Source: Alphaproteobacteria bacterium (GTDB lineage: Bacteria; Pseudomonadota; Alphaproteobacteria; Micropepsales; Micropepsaceae). Taken from it: DNA of 64,000 bases. Shown in pieces: positions 58,255-64,000 of this stretch. Below the pieces are notes generated by a model. That model had not been told where the DNA came from. It saw nothing but the letters and a program-made list of their open reading frames with translations, and made no database searches. The translations under genes were made by a program, and so were the position numbers. Positions within the stretch are counted from its first letter, which is position 1. Each line of letters starts with the position of its first letter. Where the stretch lies: positions 248,001 to 312,000 of the forward strand of contig JADHVO010000004.1 in NCBI GenBank assembly GCA_016783965.1. The letters run 5' to 3'.

Positions 58255-60429
58255 ATGACGGCGTCGGCTAGACTCGCGAATCAGATGATGGCGACCAGGT
58301 CCCTCGGCTCCAACCTAGGCATCCCGGCCGGCGCTTGGCGTTGGGCGGCGCTTGGCTTTGTTTTCCTGGCGCTGGGCGCGGCGGGGCTCGCGGTGGCGAC
58401 GCCGAACGCCGCGGGCTGGGCCGGCGTGATGCTGCTGGCGGCGATCGGCGCGGTGGCGAGCCTGTTCCTGTTCGCGGTGTGGCCGAAGGAGAAACTGGCG
58501 GTGGCCGATGCGCGGCGCGTCGCGGAAGCGGCGGCACGCGCGAACATCGCCTGGGCGATCACCACCAGCGACGGCGCAGTGGTCGATTGCAACGAGGTCT
58601 ATCGCAAGATGTCCGGCGCGAAGGACGGCGAGGCCGCACCGCCGCCCGAACTGGCGCTGGCAGGCGAGCCGTCGGCGGCAGTGCTCTACCGGCTGACGCG
58701 CGGCGCAGCGGAAGGCGTGCAGCGTGAAGAGAGCTTCGCGGTGGCGCCGGGGATCGAATTGGTCGCGGCGGTGCGTCCGCTAACCAATGGACAGACCGCG
58801 TGGTGGTTCACGCCGCGGCTGTCGACGCCGTCGGCCAACATCCATCCGATCGAAAAGGTTGCCGCACCGGTTGCCGCTGCTGCGCCGGCAGCGCCGGTGC
58901 CGGTGGCGCCGCCGGGAATTGGCGACGTATTCCGCGACGCGCCGGTGGGCGTGGCGTTCGCGAGCGGCGACGGTATGATCGTCGATGCCAATCCGGAATT
59001 CGTGCAGTTCTTCGGGATCGGCGGCCCGCTGATCGGGCGGCCGTTCGCGGAGTTGATCGATGCGGGCGACCGCACGCGCGTCGGCGAGATGATCGCGGCC
59101 GCGGCGTCGGGCGCGCGCAATGCATCGAGTGTCGAACTCAAGGCCGCGGGTGCCGACGAGAAGATGGCGGAGCTGTTCGTCAGCCCGATCAGCGGCGGAC
59201 GCGCGATTCTCTATCTCGTCGACGTGTCGGAGCAGAAGGCGCTCGAGACCAAGTTCGCGCAGTCGCAGAAGATGCAGGCGGTCGGCCAGCTCGCGGGCGG
59301 CGTGGCGCATGATTTCAACAATCTGCTCACGGTCATCATCGGCAATTCCGAATTCCTGCTGATGCGGCATCAGGCAGGCGATCCGTCGTTCAAGGAGATC
59401 AACGAGATCCACCAGAATGCGCTGCGCGCGGCAAATCTGGTGCGCCAGCTTCTGGCGTTCTCGCGCAAGCAGACGCTCCAGCCGCGCGTGCTGGCGCTGC
59501 GCGAGGCGATCGGCGAGCTCGGGCAATTGCTGCGGCGGCTGGTGGGCGACACCATCGACGTGAAAATGGAATACGGCGCGGACCTGTGGCCTGTGCATGC
59601 CGACGAGGCGCAGCTTTCCAACGCGATCATCAACCTGGTGGTCAACGCGCGCGACGCGATGCCAAGGGGCGGCACGGTGACCATCCGCTCGGCCAACGAA
59701 AGCGTGGTGAGCGCGGCGGCGTTCGGCACCGCGGTGATGCCGGCGGGCGATTACGTGCGCATCGAGGTCGCCGACACCGGCACCGGCATCGCGCCCGAGC
59801 ATTTAGGCAAGATCTTCGATCCGTTCTTCACAACCAAGCCGGTGGGACAGGGCACGGGCCTCGGCCTCGCCACCGTGTACGGCATCGTAAAGCAGACCGG
59901 CGGCTTCATCGACGTGAAGTCGGAAATCGGCAAGGGCACGACGTTCCAGATCTATCTGCCGCGGCATCGCGCCGACGAGAACGCTCCGGCGGCGGCGGAA
60001 GCCGCGCAGGCCGGTCCGCGCGACGTCACCGGCCAGGACACCATCATGCTGGTGGAGGACGAGGAGGCGGTCCGCAGCTTCGCGGCGCGCGCCCTGCGCA
60101 TGCGCGGCTACAACGTGATCGAGGCGAGCGGCGGCGAGGAAGCGCTGGAGCGCATCAAGCGCGAGACCGCGACCATTCACCTGCTCATCACCGACGTCGT
60201 GATGCCGAACATGGACGGGCCGACGCTTGTGAGAAACGTCAAGCGCATCAAGCCCGACATGGCGGTGATCTTCATGTCCGGCTATGCCGAGGAAGCCTTC
60301 CGCCGCAACGACGAAAACGCCGCCGACCTGCACTTCCTGCCCAAGCCCTTCGGCCTGAAGCAACTCGCCGCGAAGGTGAAGGAAGTGCTGAGCGGTGCAC
60401 CCGTTCCGAAGCGGGTGGTTGGCGAATAG
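58255..60429 (+). CDS. cckA: Hybrid histidine kinase CckA
   Basis: A protein of 724 residues. Two N-terminal helices (about 28-75), a linker with a PAS-type domain (about 215-325), then a histidine kinase core with KMQAVGQLAGGVAHDFNNLL (His352), ATP lobe motifs VNARDAMPRGG, DTGTGIAPEHLGKIFDPFFT and GTGLGLATVYGIV, and a C-terminal receiver with ITDVVMPNMDG (Asp647) and FLPKPFG. This is the CckA layout. CckA phosphorylates the ChpT phosphotransferase and thereby CtrA and CpdR; ctrA is 53 kb away in this window. It follows the flagellar cluster region. Later in-frame ATG starts exist at residues 11 and 12. Confidence 0.93.
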   Translation: MTASARLANQMMATRSLGSNLGIPAGAWRWAALGFVFLALGAAGLAVATPNAAGWAGVMLLAAIGAVASLFLFAVWPKEKLAVADARRVAEAAARANIAWAITTSDGAVVDCNEVYRKMSGAKDGEAAPPPELALAGEPSAAVLYRLTRGAAEGVQREESFAVAPGIELVAAVRPLTNGQTAWWFTPRLSTPSANIHPIEKVAAPVAAAAPAAPVPVAPPGIGDVFRDAPVGVAFASGDGMIVDANPEFVQFFGIGGPLIGRPFAELIDAGDRTRVGEMIAAAASGARNASSVELKAAGADEKMAELFVSPISGGRAILYLVDVSEQKALETKFAQSQKMQAVGQLAGGVAHDFNNLLTVIIGNSEFLLMRHQAGDPSFKEINEIHQNALRAANLVRQLLAFSRKQTLQPRVLALREAIGELGQLLRRLVGDTIDVKMEYGADLWPVHADEAQLSNAIINLVVNARDAMPRGGTVTIRSANESVVSAAAFGTAVMPAGDYVRIEVADTGTGIAPEHLGKIFDPFFTTKPVGQGTGLGLATVYGIVKQTGGFIDVKSEIGKGTTFQIYLPRHRADENAPAAAEAAQAGPRDVTGQDTIMLVEDEEAVRSFAARALRMRGYNVIEASGGEEALERIKRETATIHLLITDVVMPNMDGPTLVRNVKRIKPDMAVIFMSGYAEEAFRRNDENAADLHFLPKPFGLKQLAAKVKEVLSGAPVPKRVVGE

Positions 60430-60502
60430 CCGGTCTGCATCGACGAGAAAGCGCGCGACAAGGCCGGCGCGCGGGCGCATGCTTGGTGCACAGGAGCCCG
60501 CC

Positions 60503-61378
60503 ATGGATGCCAGATCGCCGCGCAATATTCCAGCTGATTTCGATGTTGAAGGGCACACCGCGCGTCTCAAGGCGCAGGGATTCACGATCATCGAGGACTT
60601 CATGTCGGGCGAGCAACTCGAGCGGTTTCGCGAGGGGCTGAAGGGGCATCTCGGCACCTATCGCGGGCGCAATTCGTTCGAAGGCCTGACGACCGAGCGC
60701 GTCTATACGCTGGTCGGGCGCGGCAAGGTGTATGAGGAGATCGCGGAGGAGGCGCGGCTGCTGGCGCTGCTCGACCGCTGGCTGATGCCCCATTACCTGC
60801 TCTCCGCCGATCACGCGATCTGCATCTATCCCGGCGAGAAGGCGCAGAGCATCCACTGGGACGACAGCTTCTACCCCTTCGCGCGGCCGCGCCCCGCCAT
60901 CAGCATGAGCACTATCGGTGCGGTCGACGCGTTCACCTCGGAGAACGGCGGCACCGTGATGTATCCGGGCTCGCACCTATGGGATGCGGAACGGACCGAC
61001 GCGCTGCGGGCAGCGCTGATACGCGGCGAGAAGACAGCGGACACGGAGAGTGTGATTTATCTGACGATGCCGGCGGGCGCGCTGTGCGTGTTCCAGGGCA
61101 CGCTGATCCACGGCGCGGGCGCGAACCGCTCGGACAAGCCGCGGCTGGCCTACACCAACCACTATTGCGAACCGTGGGCGCGGCAGCAGGAGAACTTCGC
61201 CCTCGGCATCCCGAAGGATCGCGTGGCGCAGATGAGCCCGACGCTTCAGGCTTTGCTGGGATACGAGCTGCGGCGGCCGGGCGACATCATGGGACAGGTG
61301 AGCGGCTATCATCCGGCCAAGACGCTCGATCCCGAATGGGTGCTCCCGGTGCTGCGTCCGGCGCGGGCGGAACAATAA
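60503..61378 (+). CDS. Phytanoyl-CoA dioxygenase family protein
   Basis: A protein of 291 residues, 2-oxoglutarate and Fe(II) dependent. It has the HxD motif IHWDDSFYPFARP and the distal His with Arg in IHGAGANRSDKPRLAY. Early residues (GFTIIEDFMSGEQLERFR) match the family start. ATG 60503 has an AGGAG ribosome site; the frame is open further upstream. Substrate is unknown. A long palindromic repeat follows the stop. Confidence 0.87.
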   Translation: MDARSPRNIPADFDVEGHTARLKAQGFTIIEDFMSGEQLERFREGLKGHLGTYRGRNSFEGLTTERVYTLVGRGKVYEEIAEEARLLALLDRWLMPHYLLSADHAICIYPGEKAQSIHWDDSFYPFARPRPAISMSTIGAVDAFTSENGGTVMYPGSHLWDAERTDALRAALIRGEKTADTESVIYLTMPAGALCVFQGTLIHGAGANRSDKPRLAYTNHYCEPWARQQENFALGIPKDRVAQMSPTLQALLGYELRRPGDIMGQVSGYHPAKTLDPEWVLPVLRPARAEQ

Positions 61379-61382
61379 CGGT

Positions 61383-61468
61383 TGTCACGGCCCGCGACTG
61401 CGGGCCACCCAGCTGACACCTTGCTTGTGGCGCACTAACCAGGTGGCCCGCAGTCGCGGGCCATGACA
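61383..61468. repeat. 86-bp palindromic repeat with 27-bp arms
   Basis: Arms 61383-61409 and 61442-61468 are inverted copies with one mismatch, built on GGCCCGCGACTGCGGGCC, and end in TGTCA/TGACA. Between them lies a 32-bp centre. It fills the gap between two oxygenase genes. No second copy was seen here. Confidence 0.88.
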
Positions 61469-61478
61469 TATGTTTTGA

Positions 61479-62492
61479 ATGGACATCCCGGTCATCGACA
61501 TTGCGCCGTTCCGGTTGGGCGGCGACGGTGCAAACGTGGCGCGTGCGTGGGACACAGCGATGCATGGCACCGGGTTCGCGGTGATCGTGGGACACGGCAT
61601 CCCGGATGGGCTGCTGAACGGCGTGTATGACAGGGCGCGGGCGTTCTTTGCGCGACCGCTGGATGAGAAACTGCAGTTGTCGTTTGCGGAGAAGGGACGC
61701 GGGCAAGGCTATCTGCCGATGGGGAGCGAGATCGTGGGTCGCAAGCAAGACGCGCAGGCCAAACCCGATCTGTGCGAGTCGCTGACCTTCGCCAATCCGC
61801 GCTTCGATGAGAAGGCGCCGGACAACGCACTGGATGCGCGGCTCTATCGCGCCAACATCTGGCCCGACGACATGCCGGGGTTCCGCGAAACGGTGGAGGC
61901 GTACATGGCGGCCGGACGCGATCTGGCGCTGACACTGATGCGGTTGAGCGCGGTGGCGCTCGATCTGCCGCCCAACTATTTCAAGCCGTTCTTCGACAAG
62001 ATGGAGCTGAATCTGCGTTGCGTGCTGTTTCCGGATCAACCTGATGCGCCGGAAGACCACGCGCTGCGCTATGGGCCGCATACCGATTTCTCGGGCTTCA
62101 CCATCCTCAGGCAGGACGATGCGCCCGGCGGGCTTCAGGTGAAGACGACGGACGGCTGGCGGGACGTGAAGCAGATTCCCGGGACGCTGGTAATCAATGC
62201 GGGCGACTTGATCCAGCGCTGGACCAACGACCGCTGGGTGTCGAACGTGCACAGAGTAATCAATCCCCCTCCGTCCTTCGCACCTGACGGTGCTACGGAC
62301 ACCTCCCCCACCAGCGGCTTCGCCGCGCGGGGGAGGCGGGGCGCAGCAAGACTGTCGATTGTCTTGTTCACCGGGCCGAACGTGGATGCGCAGATCGCCA
62401 CCCTGCCCGGTTGCGGCGAATCGAAATACCCGCCAATCCTTGCCGGAGTTCACTCCGAGCAAAGGATGCGCGAAACCTATGGGGCTGTTTAA
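61479..62492 (+). CDS. 2-oxoglutarate/Fe(II) oxygenase, isopenicillin N synthase-like
   Basis: A protein of 337 residues. The N-terminal IPVIDIAPFRLGGDG and GTGFAVIVGHGIPDGL segments are those of the DIOX_N family part; the 2OG-FeII domain has PHTDFSGFTILRQD (HxD) and HRVINP with the distal His. The RLSIVLFTGPN segment would hold the RxS motif. Between these two, residues about 263-286 (SFAPDGATDTSPTSGFAARG and following) are a translated palindromic repeat at 62266-62336 that keeps the frame. Substrate is unknown. Confidence 0.85.
   Translation: MDIPVIDIAPFRLGGDGANVARAWDTAMHGTGFAVIVGHGIPDGLLNGVYDRARAFFARPLDEKLQLSFAEKGRGQGYLPMGSEIVGRKQDAQAKPDLCESLTFANPRFDEKAPDNALDARLYRANIWPDDMPGFRETVEAYMAAGRDLALTLMRLSAVALDLPPNYFKPFFDKMELNLRCVLFPDQPDAPEDHALRYGPHTDFSGFTILRQDDAPGGLQVKTTDGWRDVKQIPGTLVINAGDLIQRWTNDRWVSNVHRVINPPPSFAPDGATDTSPTSGFAARGRRGAARLSIVLFTGPNVDAQIATLPGCGESKYPPILAGVHSEQRMRETYGAV
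62266..62336. repeat. Palindromic repeat inserted in frame in the oxygenase gene
   Basis: The segment has CCGTCC...GGAC and GCACC-TGAC-GGTGC inverted words and the hairpin CTCCCCC ... GGGGGAG with a GCGGCTTCGCCGC inner loop, the pattern of common alphaproteobacterial intergenic palindromes. It lies inside the coding frame between HRVINP and the RLSIVLF strand of the enzyme, adding about 23 residues. Confidence 0.7.
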
Positions 62493-62496
62493 GCAC

Positions 62497-62591
62497 ACTG
62501 TCATGCCCGCGAAGGCGGGCGCCCCGTCCACAAGGTGCGCAGCATCGCGCAGGACTGCTTTCTGGGTCCCCTCCTTCGCGGGGATGACAGT
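62497..62591. repeat. 95-bp palindromic repeat before the adenosine deaminase-like gene
   Basis: ACTGTCATGCCCGCGAAGG (62497-62515) and CCTTCGCGGGGATGACAGT (62573-62591) are inverted with one mismatch. The word is shared with the small repeat at 53194-53213. The right arm contains the ATG at 62584 used by the next gene. Confidence 0.88.
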
Positions 62592-64000
62592 ATTGTTCGT
62601 GGCTGCGTTCGCACAGGCCGCCGCCCCGCTCTCGCGCGAGGCACAGGTGGCCGCTGTGATCGCGCGCTATGCGAACCAGCCGCCGCAATTGCGCGCGCTG
62701 CTTCAGACCATGCCGAAGGGCGGTGACCTGCACAATCATCTCGACGGCTCGGTCTATGCCGAGGACTTCCTCAAATGGGCGAGCGAGGACGCGTTCTGCG
62801 TCGCCAGGACCACGCGCGCGCTGACGCCGCCGCCGTGTACCGCCGACCAGGTGTCGGCTACCGGCCTCGCCGAACGCGATCCCGTGTTCTACCAGGCGAC
62901 GATCGACGCGCTGTCGATGCGCAACTGGTCGCCGGGGAGCGGCACCGGCGAGTGGTCGGGCCATGACCACACCTTCGCGACCTTCGGGCGGTTCATCCCC
63001 GTTGGTTCGCGGCATCTGGGCGACATGCTGGCGGCGACGCGGCTGATCGCGGCGGCGGACCATGTGAACTACATCGAGCAGATGACCGATCCCGGCGCGG
63101 CGTTTTCGCCCGAACTGTTCGCGGACTCCATTCCGTTCAATGCGAACGATTTCGAGAAGAGCTATGCCGCGATCGCGCCGAAGCTGCCGGCGCTGGTCGC
63201 GGCGGCGCGTGCCGAATACGACGCGGCCGAAGCCAAGATGCGCGCGCAGCTGCGCTGCAGTGCCGTCGCGCTGCCGCCGGCCTGCGCAGTGAAGGTACAC
63301 TATCTCTACTACGTGGTGCGCACGCTGCCGCCCAAGCTGGTGTTCGCGCAGATGGCCCTGGGCTATGCGCTGACACTGGCCGATCAGCGCTTCGTGGGCA
63401 TGAACTTCGTGGCGCCGGAGGACGACGCGGTGGCGCTGCGCGACTTCAAACTGCACATGCAGATGTTTGCGTCTTTCCACGCGAAATATCCAAGAGTACG
63501 GCTGGCGCTACATGCTGGCGAGTTGACGCTTGGGTTGGTGCCGCGTGCCGAGCTGGGATTCCACATCCGCGACTCGGTCGAGATCGCGGGCGCCAACCGC
63601 ATCGGTCACGGTTACGCCATTGAATTCGAGAACGACCTGCCGTCGCTGTTGAGGGAGATGGCGCAAAAGAAGGTGGCGGTCGAGATCAACCTCACCAGCA
63701 ACCAGATCACCGCCGGAATTCCCGTCGTCGAAAATCCGATGGCGCTCTATCGCCAGGCGGGAGTGCCGGTGACGCTGTCGGCAGATGACGAGGGCGTGTT
63801 CCGCATCGACCTGACCCACGAATATGTGCGTGCAGTGACGGAGCAGAAGCTGGGTTATCGCGACCTGAAAGAATTGGCCCGCAACGGGTTGGAGTACAGC
63901 TTCGTGCCGGGCGACAGTCTGTGGATCGGAGGCAACCAGGCTAAAATCAACTTGGCGTGTGCGGGCAATGTACCGGGCGCGAAGCAGCCGAGCGCGCTGT
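62584..64000 (+). CDS. Adenosine deaminase family protein, exported (partial, runs off the window)
   Basis: The frame is open to the end of the window (472 codons). It has the metal-dependent deaminase motifs: GDLHNHLDGSVY (HxH), ALHAGEL, NRIGHGYA and SADDEGVF (usual Asp pair). The size and a long insert after HxH fit the adenosine deaminase-related growth factor-like branch, not the short E. coli enzyme. ATG 62584 gives a short hydrophobic start (VLFVAAFAQAAA), a poor signal peptide; this ATG lies in a repeat arm, so the original start may have been displaced. Confidence 0.85.
   Translation, partial: MTVLFVAAFAQAAAPLSREAQVAAVIARYANQPPQLRALLQTMPKGGDLHNHLDGSVYAEDFLKWASEDAFCVARTTRALTPPPCTADQVSATGLAERDPVFYQATIDALSMRNWSPGSGTGEWSGHDHTFATFGRFIPVGSRHLGDMLAATRLIAAADHVNYIEQMTDPGAAFSPELFADSIPFNANDFEKSYAAIAPKLPALVAAARAEYDAAEAKMRAQLRCSAVALPPACAVKVHYLYYVVRTLPPKLVFAQMALGYALTLADQRFVGMNFVAPEDDAVALRDFKLHMQMFASFHAKYPRVRLALHAGELTLGLVPRAELGFHIRDSVEIAGANRIGHGYAIEFENDLPSLLREMAQKKVAVEINLTSNQITAGIPVVENPMALYRQAGVPVTLSADDEGVFRIDLTHEYVRAVTEQKLGYRDLKELARNGLEYSFVPGDSLWIGGNQAKINLACAGNVPGAKQPSAL

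Noticed and set aside
58255..60429. Alternative call as a generic hybrid kinase
   Set aside because: The sequence around His352 and the PAS-kinase-receiver order fit CckA, and it sits with other members of the CtrA pathway.

Overview
The window is GC-rich, densely coding DNA from an alphaproteobacterium. The main evidence is a set of class-specific cell-cycle genes: ctrA (5399-6097), cckA (58255-60429), an rcdA homologue (DUF1465, 11712-12221) and trcR (DUF1013, 17581-18252). GANTC sites of the CcrM type lie upstream of ctrA, and two perfect CtrA boxes (TTAA-N7-TTAA) lie in the flagellar gene cluster. COQ9, ubiX, DUF1192 and DUF465 genes fit the same class. The order or genus cannot be fixed from sequence reading alone. 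No phage, insertion sequence, CRISPR array, rRNA or tRNA was seen; this is mostly core chromosome with short palindromic repeats between genes. || Layout. 1-3.3 kb: end of a membrane protein, LemA plus DUF2207, DoxX. 3.4-6.2 kb: fliJ and fliI divergent from ctrA. 6.2-10.2 kb: secreted protein, KTSC protein, paraoxonase-like protein, ABC exporter. 10.3-18.3 kb: rpmE, aminoglycoside phosphotransferase-like kinase, rcdA, DUF1192, quinone reductase, SDR-DoxX fusion, Fe-alcohol dehydrogenase, a ribbon-helix-helix operon with its own palindrome, trcR. 18.3-26 kb: two MFS transporters, YqaA, an acyl-CoA synthetase with a histone-like Lys/Ala tail, small genes, ubiX between two DUF465 genes. 26-31.5 kb: diguanylate cyclase, purEK, a candidate leader-peptide attenuator in front of asd, COQ9, def, rpsU. 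31.5-40.2 kb: nudK, a Rieske fusion protein divergent from a cysteine-cluster regulator with an operator between them, ArsR, a frameshifted gene, SDR, a NatAB-type ABC exporter. 40.2-51 kb: CDF metal exporter, protease-inhibitor-like protein, 1-Cys peroxiredoxin, cupin, M13 peptidase, a candidate small RNA with an anti-Shine-Dalgarno motif, TauD, hydrolase, XRE regulator, enoyl-CoA hydratase. 51-55.7 kb: fliP and fliO divergent from flgB-flgC-fliE-fliQ-fliR-flhB. 55.7-64 kb: Ca2+ antiporter, deacetylase, decayed SGNH hydrolase, cckA, two 2-oxoglutarate oxygenases, adenosine deaminase-like gene running off the end. || How the genes connect. CckA phosphorylates CtrA through a phosphotransferase not seen here; RcdA assists CtrA proteolysis; CtrA probably controls the flagellar promoters at 52.2 kb through the two boxes there, so kinase, regulator, degradation factor and a target all lie in one 64-kb stretch. 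|| The two strongest possibly undescribed elements are RNA-based. First, between purK and asd there is a 23-codon Thr/Lys-rich leader peptide followed by mutually exclusive hairpins and a terminator, which is the full layout of a ribosome-mediated attenuator responding to aspartate-family amino acids. Second, between the M13 peptidase gene and tauD there is a complete small-RNA unit: a promoter overlapped by an inverted repeat, a 5' hairpin, an unpaired UCCUCC stretch and a terminator.
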